Assembly: GCA_902797915.1 (NCBI GenBank)
Contig: CADBUK010000021.1
Span: 1 to 7,630 of the forward strand
DNA length: 7,630 bases
Reading direction: 5' to 3'
Source: Oscillospiraceae bacterium
GTDB lineage: Bacteria > Bacillota > Clostridia > Oscillospirales > Acutalibacteraceae
Shown: piece by piece, positions 1 through 6,023 of the stretch
How positions within the stretch are numbered: position 1 is the stretch's first letter
How the letters are laid out: each line of letters begins with the position of its first letter
Translations under genes and position numbers: made by a program
Notes under the pieces: generated by a model
The model's input: only the letters and a program-made list of their open reading frames with translations
Told to the model about the DNA's origin: nothing
The model's database searches: none

Positions 1-1069
1 TAAGAACATTAAATACAGCCTGTGTGCCGACAATCTGTGATGAAGGCGTAACTAGTGGTGGTTCACCTAAGTCCTTACGAACTCTCGGAACCTCTGCAAG
101 CACCTCTTCAAGCTTATCCTCTTCACCAGCCTGTTTAAGCTGATTAAGCAGATTTGAAAGCATACCGCCGGGTACCTGATACAAAAGCGTATTTGCGTCA
201 ACGCCGAGCATTTTGGGATTGAGCAGACCGTCCGCAATATATTTTTCCCTTAAAGGCATAAAGAAATCGCGGATTTTGGTAAGCGCTTTCAAATCAAGCC
301 CCGTGTCATACTCCGTACCCTGCAGTGCGGCAACCATAGACTCTGTTGCAGGATGGGACGTACCCATAGCAAGCGGGCTCATAGCGGTATCAATAGCGTC
401 AACACCCGCTTCAATTCCCTTCAAATGCACCATTGAGGCAAGACCCGAGGTGTAATGGGAATGAAGCTGAATAGGAATACTAACGGTTTCCTTGAGGGCT
501 TTAACTAAATCGTATGTGCCGTAAGGAGTCAGAAGACCCGCCATATCCTTAATGCAGATTGAATCAGCGCCCGCACTTTCCAACTGCTTTGCATAATTGC
601 AAAAATACTGAGTATCAAATACGGGTCCCGTTGTGTAAGAAATAGCCGCCTGAACGTGACCGCCGTACTTCTTTGCGGCGTTAATAGCGGTTTCAAGATT
701 ACGAACGTCGTTAAGAGCGTCGAATATCCTTAAAATATCAATACCGTTATCAATGCTTTTCTTAACAAAATAATCAACAATATCGTCTGCATAATGGCGG
801 TAGCCAAGCATATTCTGCCCTCTGAAAAGCATTTGCAGCTTTGTATTTGGGCATTTTTCACGGATTAAACGAAGTCTGTCCCACGGGTCCTCATTCAAAA
901 AGCGAAGGCAGGAGTCAAACGTTGCGCCGCCCCAGCATTCAAGCGAATGAAAGCCGATTGTATCCATTGTTTCGAGTATATCTTTAAATTCGTCCGTTCT
1001 CATTCTTGTAGCAATCAGCGACTGATGCGCGTCACGGAGAACGGTTTCAGTAACAGCAATTTTTGCCAT
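1..1069 (-). CDS. oadA: Oxaloacetate decarboxylase alpha subunit / transcarboxylase 5S-type carboxyltransferase, 3' end cut by window
   Basis: Carboxyltransferase that moves a carboxyl group between biotin and pyruvate/oxaloacetate; cytoplasmic. The frame is open from ATG 1069 to the left edge (356 codons seen); the C-terminus lies outside. Family motifs read directly: TVLRDAHQSL at residues 8-17, RFLNEDPW at 56-63, RGQNMLGYR at 83-91, KDMAGLL at 174-180, LHSHYTSG at 202-209, PGGMLSN at 300-306, SSQIVGTQA near 343-351. By homology D13, H203 and H205 bind the metal and K174 is the carbamylated lysine, so the active site looks intact. The start is fixed by GAGGTG (1076-1081) 6 nt upstream, directly after the stop of the biotin carrier gene, which suggests coupled translation. 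A separate carrier gene suggests this subunit lacks its own biotin domain, but that end is not visible. Alternatives are the 5S subunit of transcarboxylase or the C-terminal half of a split pyruvate carboxylase; the family is certain, the exact reaction is not. Confidence 0.93.
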   Translation of the reverse strand, partial: MAKIAVTETVLRDAHQSLIATRMRTDEFKDILETMDTIGFHSLECWGGATFDSCLRFLNEDPWDRLRLIREKCPNTKLQMLFRGQNMLGYRHYADDIVDYFVKKSIDNGIDILRIFDALNDVRNLETAINAAKKYGGHVQAAISYTTGPVFDTQYFCNYAKQLESAGADSICIKDMAGLLTPYGTYDLVKALKETVSIPIQLHSHYTSGLASMVHLKGIEAGVDAIDTAMSPLAMGTSHPATESMVAALQGTEYDTGLDLKALTKIRDFFMPLREKYIADGLLNPKMLGVDANTLLYQVPGGMLSNLLNQLKQAGEEDKLEEVLAEVPRVRKDLGEPPLVTPSSQIVGTQAVFNVL

Positions 1070-1081
1070 ACTTCACACCTC

Positions 1082-1486
1082 TTAGTTTAATGTAATCAGT
1101 ACCTGACCAGCCTCAACGCTGTCGCCCTTGCCGACGTTAACAGAAGCAACCGTACCCGCCTGAGGTGCAACGATTTCGTTTTCCATCTTCATAGCTTCAA
1201 GCACGCAAAGCGTGTCGCCCGAATTAACGGAATCTCCAACGCTTACTTTAATATCAAGAATTGTACCAGGCATAGGAGCGTCAACCTTAACGCTGCCTGC
1301 AGTACCTGCGGGCTTTGGAGCCTCGTTCTCAACTGCAAGCGGCATAGAAGGCGCTGCGGGGGCAGCAGGTGCGGCTGCAGGAGCGGGAGCGGGTGTGGAA
1401 ACGGGCATAACGCCATTGCCTGCGCCTGCCTCGTCAACTGTTACGTCATAAGGAATTCCGTTAACGGTAATTGTGTATCTTTTCAT
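1082..1486 (-). CDS. Biotin carboxyl carrier protein (biotin/lipoyl attachment domain)
   Basis: Small carrier of about 134 residues whose biotin shuttles carboxyl groups between two active sites. The N-terminal part (residues 1-20, starting MKRYTITVNG) resembles the first strand region of decarboxylase and transcarboxylase carriers. It is followed by a flexible Ala/Pro linker at about 30-48 and a C-terminal biotinyl domain at about 66-134. The EAMKMEN motif places the biotinylated lysine at K100. Start choice: GGAGG at 1495-1499 lies 8 nt before ATG 1486 and 5 nt before ATG 1489. A TTG further upstream at 1501 is part of the Shine-Dalgarno itself and is not a start. ATG 1486 is preferred because homologs start with M-K-K/R; 1489 would add one Met. 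It sits between the two carboxyltransferase genes with gaps of 12-16 nt, so it probably serves both. The size and layout match the 1.3S subunit of transcarboxylase or the DcpC/MmdC-type carriers of decarboxylases. Confidence 0.93.
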   Translation of the reverse strand: MKRYTITVNGIPYDVTVDEAGAGNGVMPVSTPAPAPAAAPAAPAAPSMPLAVENEAPKPAGTAGSVKVDAPMPGTILDIKVSVGDSVNSGDTLCVLEAMKMENEIVAPQAGTVASVNVGKGDSVEAGQVLITLN

Positions 1487-1493
1487 CATTAAG

Positions 1494-1499
1494 TCCTCC
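1494..1499 (-). promoter_or_regulatory. Ribosome binding site of the biotin carrier gene
   Basis: GGAGGA on the minus strand, just after the stop codon of the carboxyltransferase gene. It decides the start: the longer in-frame TTG at 1501 overlaps this site, so translation must begin at ATG 1486 or 1489. Confidence 0.8.
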
Positions 1500-1502
1500 A
1501 AA

Positions 1503-2810
1503 TTATTTAACCGAGTGCTTTCTCGGGATTGTGGTTTCTCTTTTTCCGCTCAGAATATTAAGCGCAGAAATAAGCTTTGCCGCGGTTTCATCGGGAACAA
1601 ATACGTCGTCAATTGCACCGCTTGCAGCTGCGGTAAACGGCGAAGCAAGGGTTTCCCTGTATTCTTTTTCAAGGTCTGCCCTGTTTTCTCCGTTTGCAAG
1701 ACGTTCGCTGAACAGGAAAGCAACAGCGCTTTCGGTTTCAAGCGGGGACGCTGCAGCGCAATCCCAGGCGTAAACCAAATCGGCGTTTGAACCTCTGCCC
1801 GCAAGAATAATATAAGCTGCGCCAACTGCGTTGCCTGTAATCAGTGAGATTTTCGGGCAGGTTGCCGAGGCGTAAGCGGAAGTAAGCTTAGTGGCTGCAA
1901 CAAGCATTTGATTTTCCTTTTCGCGTGCAAGACCGTTTGTGTCAACAACGGTAATGAGCGGGAGATTGAAAGCGTCACAAAGCTTAACGAAAGCCTCTGC
2001 CTTATAAATGCAAGAAGGGCAAAGCGGATTGCCGCAAAAGGCCACAAAGCCTGCGGGCATACCGCCGATAACGCCGAGCGCCGTTACGGCATTCTCTGCG
2101 TAATCCTTCTTAAATTCAACAACATTTGTGGCAAGTGCATTAATAAAATCAATGCCTTTTAACTGTGATATATCCAAAGAACTCGGCTCGCCGCAGTCAA
2201 ATATCGGCGGGAAATCAAGATTATTAGACGGAAGCAATGAAATAATGTCCCTCGCCTTTTCAGCTGCGTCTTCAAAATCAGAAGTAAGTAAGTCAACAGT
2301 TCCCTGCTCTGCCGAGTCCTCTGCTGTAATCTCGCTTGGTACGGTTACATAAAAATCTGCGTTTTCAACTGCAATTACAACGTCCGCCATATTAGCAACA
2401 AGCGCGCTTGTGCCAAGGCAAGCGCCTGCAATAATCGAAATTTGCGGAACAACGCCCGAAACCGCAGAAGAAGCCTTTACAACCTCGCCGTAAGCAGTGA
2501 GCGCCTCAAAGCCCTCTGAAAGTTTAACGCCGTTTGAGTCATAAATTCCCACAACGGGGCAACCCGTTTTGGTTGCAAGAGCGTATATTTTTTTAATTTT
2601 GGCGCACTGTGCAACGCTGATTGCTCCGCCGCTGACTTCAGGCTCCTGAGAAAAAGCATAAACGGGAATTCCGTTTACAGTTCCGAAGCCTGCTACGGCT
2701 TCAATCTCGCCGTCGGCTGACTTTGCAAAAGCGTCAATTTCGGAAAAGCTTGCTTCGTCAAAAAGCTTCAGCAATCTGGTGCGTGCAACGCCTGAATTAT
2801 TATCGCTCAC
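1503..2810 (-). CDS. Divergent acyl-CoA carboxyltransferase-like protein (MmdA/PccB/transcarboxylase 12S family)
   Basis: 435 residues against roughly 510-520 for typical members. It has the two crotonase-like halves of the family: N half about 8-200, C half about 225-420. Recognisable landmarks are RTRLLKLFDEASF at 10-22, GFGTVNGIPVYAF at 41-53, SGVVPQISII at 118-127, LLPSNNL at 192-198, FNLPLITVVD at 281-290, and a C-terminus ending GKRETTIPRKHS. Key positions differ. The usual DSGGAR is DSNGVK (91-96), the usual CAGGA is CLGTS (131-135), the usual GGAY is GAAY (330-333), and the MGPEGA segment reads PLETESA (356-362). Both ends align, so this is spread-out shortening, not truncation or frameshift. 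Start: GTG 2810, seven bases after a strong AAGGAGG (2818-2824). It is the first gene of a three-gene operon with a biotin carrier and a pyruvate/oxaloacetate carboxyltransferase. It is probably the acyl-CoA half of a transcarboxylase or decarboxylase; it may have changed substrate or become structural. Confidence 0.85.
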   Translation of the reverse strand: MSDNNSGVARTRLLKLFDEASFSEIDAFAKSADGEIEAVAGFGTVNGIPVYAFSQEPEVSGGAISVAQCAKIKKIYALATKTGCPVVGIYDSNGVKLSEGFEALTAYGEVVKASSAVSGVVPQISIIAGACLGTSALVANMADVVIAVENADFYVTVPSEITAEDSAEQGTVDLLTSDFEDAAEKARDIISLLPSNNLDFPPIFDCGEPSSLDISQLKGIDFINALATNVVEFKKDYAENAVTALGVIGGMPAGFVAFCGNPLCPSCIYKAEAFVKLCDAFNLPLITVVDTNGLAREKENQMLVAATKLTSAYASATCPKISLITGNAVGAAYIILAGRGSNADLVYAWDCAAASPLETESAVAFLFSERLANGENRADLEKEYRETLASPFTAAASGAIDDVFVPDETAAKLISALNILSGKRETTIPRKHSVK

Positions 2811-2817
2811 AACATAT

Positions 2818-2824
2818 CCTCCTT
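2818..2824 (-). promoter_or_regulatory. Strong Shine-Dalgarno that fixes a GTG start
   Basis: AAGGAGG on the minus strand, 7 nt before GTG 2810. An ATG at 2815-2813 is closer but out of frame and meets TGA after one more codon (ATG-TTG-TGA), so GTG is the real start of the carboxyltransferase-like gene. Confidence 0.85.
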
Positions 2825-2864
2825 AAAAGAATAGTTAAAAATATGAATACCAAAATAAATTCAT

Positions 2865-2881
2865 TGTTAAACATTTTAACA
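2865..2881. promoter_or_regulatory. 17-bp palindrome over the -10 box, possible operator (Rex-like half-sites)
   Basis: TGTTAAACATTTTAACA is a perfect inverted repeat with 7-bp arms and a 3-nt centre. It overlaps the proposed -10 (2873-2878) and the expected transcription start of the carboxyltransferase operon, where a repressor would act. The half-sites TTGTTAA and TTAACA resemble those of the redox repressor Rex in Clostridia (TTGTTAANNNNTTAACAA), but here they are 5 nt apart instead of 4 and the last base pair is lost, so the match is imperfect. The region is AT-rich, so chance is possible. Confidence 0.4.
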
Positions 2882-2901
2882 CTTTAATTAATTAATTACA
2901 A
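2873..2901 (-). promoter_or_regulatory. Predicted sigma-A-type promoter of the carboxyltransferase operon
   Basis: -35 TTGTAA (2896-2901; 4 of 6 consensus matches) and -10 TAAAAT (2873-2878; 5 of 6), separated by exactly 17 nt of AT-rich sequence containing TTAATTAATTAA. It lies between the rluB terminator and the GTG start at 2810, giving a leader of roughly 55 nt. This is the only gap in the window large enough for a clear promoter. Confidence 0.55.
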
Positions 2902-2920
2902 CAGTTTTTTATATAAAATA

Positions 2921-2944
2921 AAAGGATAGAAAAATCTATCCTTT
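2921..2944 (-). terminator. Intrinsic terminator at the end of rluB
   Basis: Perfect 10-bp inverted repeat with arms AAAGGATAGA and TCTATCCTTT and a 4-nt loop. On the minus strand it is followed by TATTTTATAT. It begins at the rluB stop codon (2943-2945) and separates the segregation/spore operon from the carboxyltransferase operon. The stem is AT-rich, so efficiency may be moderate. The plus-strand side has no T-run, so it looks one-directional. Confidence 0.7.
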
Positions 2945-3683
2945 ATTCCTCGCTGTGTCCTGCAGAACGCAGCAGACGTTTTATTTCATTTTCACTTAAT
3001 TCTCTGTGCTGCCCTGGCTGCAGCATACCAAGCTTAATTGAGCCTATTGAAATCCTTTTAAGCCTTGCAACCGTTAAGCCGACCGCGTCGCACATTTTTC
3101 TGATTTGGCGATTTCTGCCCTCTCGCAGTACGAACTCAAGAACAACTCTGCCCTCCTCCTCGGAAACCACGGTAACCTCGCAGGGCGCAGTCATCCTGCC
3201 GTCAATTTCAACGCCGTCCCTTAATTTCAAAAGCATTTCGTCATTAACCGAAGGACGAACTGTAACGCGGTAAACCTTTGCAAAATGGTGGCTCGGGTGC
3301 ATTAAAGCATTAGCAAATGCGCCGTCATTGGTAAGAAGCAAAAGACCCTCGGAGTCCTTATCAAGCCTGCCGACAGGATACACACGTTCTTTTACGCCCT
3401 TAACAAGCTCCATAACTGTTTTCCTGCCGCGGTCGTCGGTAACAGTGGTAATATAGCCTCTCGGCTTATAAAGGGCGATATATTTCATCTCGTTTGTTTT
3501 AATAATCTTTTTACCGTGAACGGTTACCAAATCCTTTTTAGGATTAGTTTTATCGCCTATATGCGCAATATGACCGTTAACCTTAACCTTGCCCTGTTCA
3601 ATTAACTCCTCGCTTTTTCTTCGTGAGGCAACGCCGCAGTCTGCCATATACTTTTGCAGTCTTACATCAAATTTGTTCGCCAT
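2943..3683 (-). CDS. rluB: 23S rRNA pseudouridine synthase, RluB/RsuA family
   Basis: Converts a uridine in the peptidyl-transferase region of 23S rRNA to pseudouridine; cytoplasmic. 246 residues. An N-terminal S4 RNA-binding domain covers about 6-60 (VRLQKYMADCGVASRRKSEE, then GKVKVNGHIAHIG). The catalytic domain follows with LYKPRGYITT at 71-80 and GRLDKDSEGLLLLTNDG at 105-121, where D108 is the catalytic aspartate. The C-terminal EGRNRQIRKM (188-197) is also typical. Start: ATG 3683 (MANKFDVRLQ) matches the normal N-terminus, with AGAGG 12 nt upstream. In-frame starts at 3695 (ATG) and 3707 (TTG) would add 4 or 8 residues with no family support. It overlaps the end of the carboxypeptidase gene by 17 nt, so it is likely translationally coupled. 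RluB rather than RsuA or RluE/F is inferred from length and from the scp/dacB neighbourhood, which resembles that of Bacillus subtilis rluB. Confidence 0.93.
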   Translation of the reverse strand: MANKFDVRLQKYMADCGVASRRKSEELIEQGKVKVNGHIAHIGDKTNPKKDLVTVHGKKIIKTNEMKYIALYKPRGYITTVTDDRGRKTVMELVKGVKERVYPVGRLDKDSEGLLLLTNDGAFANALMHPSHHFAKVYRVTVRPSVNDEMLLKLRDGVEIDGRMTAPCEVTVVSEEEGRVVLEFVLREGRNRQIRKMCDAVGLTVARLKRISIGSIKLGMLQPGQHRELSENEIKRLLRSAGHSEE

Positions 3684-4710
3684 AATATTCAACATCCTCT
3701 GCCGCAATCAAATCAACTGCGGCAATTTCCTTTTCTTTATACTTAAATCGCACAATGCCAACCTTTTCGCCCTTAAATATCGGCGCATAAACAAACGGCA
3801 TTATGTAAATCTCAACTTTAACGTTATCCTTATCAATGACGCTGACGCTCTTTGAATACAGAGCCTTCAGCTCATCCTTACTGCCGCCAACAAGCTGAAG
3901 AATTACGCTTTCCGAAAGCTCAACTTCGCAGTACATATCAAAACATTCTGTGTATAAATTGATATGGTCATTCCAGTCGTCAGCATCGTTAAGCGTTACG
4001 CAGACAAGAGTATTCCCTCCGCGCTTTACGGCGGAAACAAGACATCTGCCCGCCTTATCGGTATAACCCGTTTTTATTCCTACGCAGTCATCAAGCTTCA
4101 ACAGTAATTTATTATGATTATAAATAGTCTGCTTTTTACCGTTAATAATAACCTCCGAGCTTTTTTCGGAACAAATTCGGGCAAAATTGCTGTTATTCAT
4201 CGCTGCCGAAGCAAGCAGCGCCATATCATAAGCGGTTGAGTGATGATTACCCTCATCAAGCCCCGAGGGCGTAACGAACAACGAGTCGCGCATACCAAGC
4301 TCCGCCGCGCGCTTATTCATCATCTGAGAAAAACCCTCAAAGCTTCCGCCGAGAAAAAGCGCGGTTGCATTTGCGGCATCATTACCTGACGGCAAAAGCA
4401 TTCCCTTAACCAAATCGCGCAGAGTAATTTCGTCATTTTCACGCAGTCCGAGCAAAGTGCCGAAGGTATTTACCATATCAAACGTGATTTTAACAGTTTC
4501 GTTAAGTCTGCCGCTTTCGCAAGCAATAAGCGCAGTCATAATCTTTGTGGTGGAAGCAATACTGCGTTTTTCATTTATATTCTTCTGATACAAAACCTCG
4601 CAGGTAAGCGAATCCATAACGATTGCCGAAGCCGCCGAGCAGTCAAAGGCATAAGCGTTAAAGGACAATAATGAAATTACAATAAGAACTGCCGCAAACC
4701 TTTTAAACAA
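3667..4710 (-). CDS. dacB: Secreted D-alanyl-D-alanine carboxypeptidase (S11, DacB-like penicillin-binding protein)
   Basis: Removes the terminal D-Ala from peptidoglycan pentapeptides outside the membrane, limiting crosslinking; in this setting probably of spore cortex. 347 residues from TTG 4710. The signal peptide is MFKRF followed by a hydrophobic core, with likely cleavage after AYA (19-21). All three serine-transferase motifs are present: S53-T-T-K56, S108-G-N110 and K213-T-G215. A C-terminal PBP5-type beta domain covers about 262-340. No clear amphipathic C-terminal anchor helix is seen after it, so the mature protein may be soluble or held otherwise. Start: TTG 4710 has AGGTGA (4716-4721) 5 nt upstream and gives a textbook signal peptide. 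A TTG at 4725 would add MQVII and bury that ribosome site inside the gene. The ribosome site lies in a 12-bp hairpin. The name dacB rests on the neighbours scpAB, ytfJ and rluB; dacF is the alternative. Confidence 0.88.
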   Translation of the reverse strand: MFKRFAAVLIVISLLSFNAYAFDCSAASAIVMDSLTCEVLYQKNINEKRSIASTTKIMTALIACESGRLNETVKITFDMVNTFGTLLGLRENDEITLRDLVKGMLLPSGNDAANATALFLGGSFEGFSQMMNKRAAELGMRDSLFVTPSGLDEGNHHSTAYDMALLASAAMNNSNFARICSEKSSEVIINGKKQTIYNHNKLLLKLDDCVGIKTGYTDKAGRCLVSAVKRGGNTLVCVTLNDADDWNDHINLYTECFDMYCEVELSESVILQLVGGSKDELKALYSKSVSVIDKDNVKVEIYIMPFVYAPIFKGEKVGIVRFKYKEKEIAAVDLIAAEDVEYYGEQI

Positions 4711-4712
4711 AA

Positions 4713-4744
4713 TAATCACCTGCAAAATTATATGCAGGTGATTA
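4713..4744 (-). promoter_or_regulatory. Hairpin between ytfJ and dacB that hides the dacB ribosome binding site
   Basis: Perfect 12-bp inverted repeat: TAATCACCTGCA, loop TATAATTT, TGCAGGTGATTA. The 3' arm contains the Shine-Dalgarno AGGTGA (4716-4721) for TTG 4710, and the 5' arm is its exact complement. The stem is followed by TTTTGTTT, so it could act as a leaky intrinsic terminator as well as a translation block. It starts 12 nt after the ytfJ stop. Either role would lower carboxypeptidase output relative to the upstream genes. Confidence 0.6.
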
Positions 4745-4756
4745 AAATTTTAGTTA

Positions 4757-5143
4757 TTATTCTGCGTCGGCAGCAGAATCGTCCTTAGCCTTAACAAGCT
4801 GTGAAATCTGGTCAACAAGCTCAGGAATCATAGCAATTGCACGGTCAGCAGAAGATGAGTAGTTATTAATCTGCATCATTCTTACCTTATCGTTCTGAAT
4901 AACGATAAACGCAACGGGAGTGATGGAAATACCACCGCCGCCGCCACCGCCAAACAGCTCCTGATTCTGCTTTGACGGAAGGTCAGTACCACCGCCCGTA
5001 AAGCCGTAGGTTACCTTGGAAACAGGAATTAAAGTTGTGTCCCCCGTCTGAATAGGGTCGCCGATAATAGTTGAAACGTCAACCATATCGCGCATTCTTT
5101 CAAGGGTGTTTTCCATTATTTTGTTAACCGGTGATTCTTTCAT
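4757..5143 (-). CDS. ytfJ: Spore protein YtfJ/GerW family
   Basis: Small protein of 128 residues, family Spore_YtfJ; in Bacillus subtilis GerW is a spore protein needed for a normal germination response, with unknown biochemistry. Seen here: an N-terminal helix NKIMENTLERMRDMVDVSTIIGDPI (7-31, quoted in outline only by its ends), a strand region TTLIPVSKVTYGF at 36-48, two glycine-rich turns (GGG at 50-52 and seven glycines at 65-71), SITPVAFIVI at 73-82, and a C-terminal helical tail rich in D/A. Start ATG 5143 has AAAGGAG (5151-5157) 7 nt upstream. It follows the DUF2953 gene after 34 nt, the pairing also seen as ytfI-ytfJ in Bacillus. No signal peptide or membrane segment. It supports a spore-forming ancestry but does not prove that the organism sporulates. 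Confidence 0.92.
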   Translation of the reverse strand: MKESPVNKIMENTLERMRDMVDVSTIIGDPIQTGDTTLIPVSKVTYGFTGGGTDLPSKQNQELFGGGGGGGISITPVAFIVIQNDKVRMMQINNYSSSADRAIAMIPELVDQISQLVKAKDDSAADAE

Positions 5144-5177
5144 AACTGTACTCCTTTATAATAAATGAAATTATTAA

Positions 5178-6023
5178 TTACTTTTTAATTAAGTTAATCA
5201 GGAAGGTTTTACCCGCGGAAAGCCCGACTCTGAGCAAAAGCCTTACGCTTACCGAACCGATGAACTGAAAGCCGAATTCATTACCCGGGGCGATGAAATC
5301 GGGCATAATCAAATCATCATAATTATCAACACGCATTCCGTTTAGAATTGCGCCTTTAAACGGGTAATAATACTTGCAGAATCTGCCGTAAGCCTCTGCA
5401 ACATCAGCGGCATCTCCGCCGCCAATAATCATTTTAACATAAAATGAATAAATATGGAAGCCCCTAAAAAAAGTAATTATTGCACTGTTTGCCGTTTCAA
5501 GCATATTAGTAACAAGACCCATAATGCCGACAATGCCCTCTTTTTCCCAAAGCGACTTAATATAGTTCGGCTTTGCGGGCTTCTGCTTCTTTTCTTTTTT
5601 AGGTTCAGCTTTTGGCGGTGCAGCGGGCTCAGAAGGCTTTTCAAAAGCGGCTTCTTCAAGCTGCTGAACGCTTGTAATTGTTACAGTATCCTCGCTATTT
5701 TCAACAGTAACGGGTTTTTCTGCAACAGGCTCGCTTACAGGTTTCTCGGAAGTATCGGTTTCTTTTTCAACCTTTTCGGATTCCTTCTCAGCCTGTTTGT
5801 TTATCTCGTCAGCCTTACGCTGCTCCTTAACCATTTCCGCATTTTCCTTAGGGAAAAGCAAAAACGAAAGAATTTTGGTTAATTCAATGTCCTTTTCAAT
5901 CCAGAGAATTTTAATTTTCGTAGTCCACTTATTGTCATATATAACCGTTAAAGTGGCGGAAATTGAAAGGATTATTGATATAATAACCGCTAAAATCGCA
6001 ACGATAATTAAAAATACAACCAT
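5178..6023 (-). CDS. DUF2953 membrane protein (YtfI-like)
   Basis: 281 residues; function unknown. One N-terminal membrane helix spans about 2-28, followed by a predicted beta region (ATLTVIYDNKWTTKIKILWI, 23-42). A long low-complexity stretch at about 62-152, rich in E, K, P and A, is probably disordered. The conserved C-terminal part includes GGGDAADVAEAYGRF (201-215) and the hydrophobic SVSVRLLLRVG (258-268), typical of DUF2953. The start ATG 6023 shares one base with the scpB stop (TAATG), so translation is likely coupled. In Clostridia and Bacilli this family normally sits directly before ytfJ, as here, which suggests a related role in spore formation. The family call is good; any function is inference. 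Confidence 0.85.
   Translation of the reverse strand: MVVFLIIVAILAVIISIILSISATLTVIYDNKWTTKIKILWIEKDIELTKILSFLLFPKENAEMVKEQRKADEINKQAEKESEKVEKETDTSEKPVSEPVAEKPVTVENSEDTVTITSVQQLEEAAFEKPSEPAAPPKAEPKKEKKQKPAKPNYIKSLWEKEGIVGIMGLVTNMLETANSAIITFFRGFHIYSFYVKMIIGGGDAADVAEAYGRFCKYYYPFKGAILNGMRVDNYDDLIMPDFIAPGNEFGFQFIGSVSVRLLLRVGLSAGKTFLINLIKK

Noticed and set aside
213..455. 80-codon open frame on the plus strand
   Set aside because: It lies wholly antisense to the clear oxaloacetate decarboxylase alpha frame, has no recognisable motif, and is a codon-bias shadow.
1471..1790. Two overlapping plus-strand frames of about 100 codons
   Set aside because: Antisense to the carboxyltransferase gene; no ribosome site or family features.
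1503..2810. Frameshift or truncation as the reason the carboxyltransferase is short
   Set aside because: Both ends match the family and landmarks appear in order in one frame; missing residues are spread over several loops.
3684..3707. Longer rluB start at TTG 3707 or ATG 3695
   Set aside because: The extra residues have no family support, and MANKFDVRLQ at 3683 is the normal beginning of the S4 domain.
4727..4732. Perfect TATAAT, or sigma-E-like CATATAAT, in the loop of the dacB hairpin
   Set aside because: No acceptable -35 at 16-18 nt (or sigma-E -35 at 13-15 nt), and a start about 7 nt downstream would fall in the dacB Shine-Dalgarno, leaving no leader.
5454..5882. 142-codon open frame on the plus strand
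   Set aside because: Antisense to the E/K-rich insert of the DUF2953 gene; its F/L/R-rich composition is what that insert gives when read backwards.
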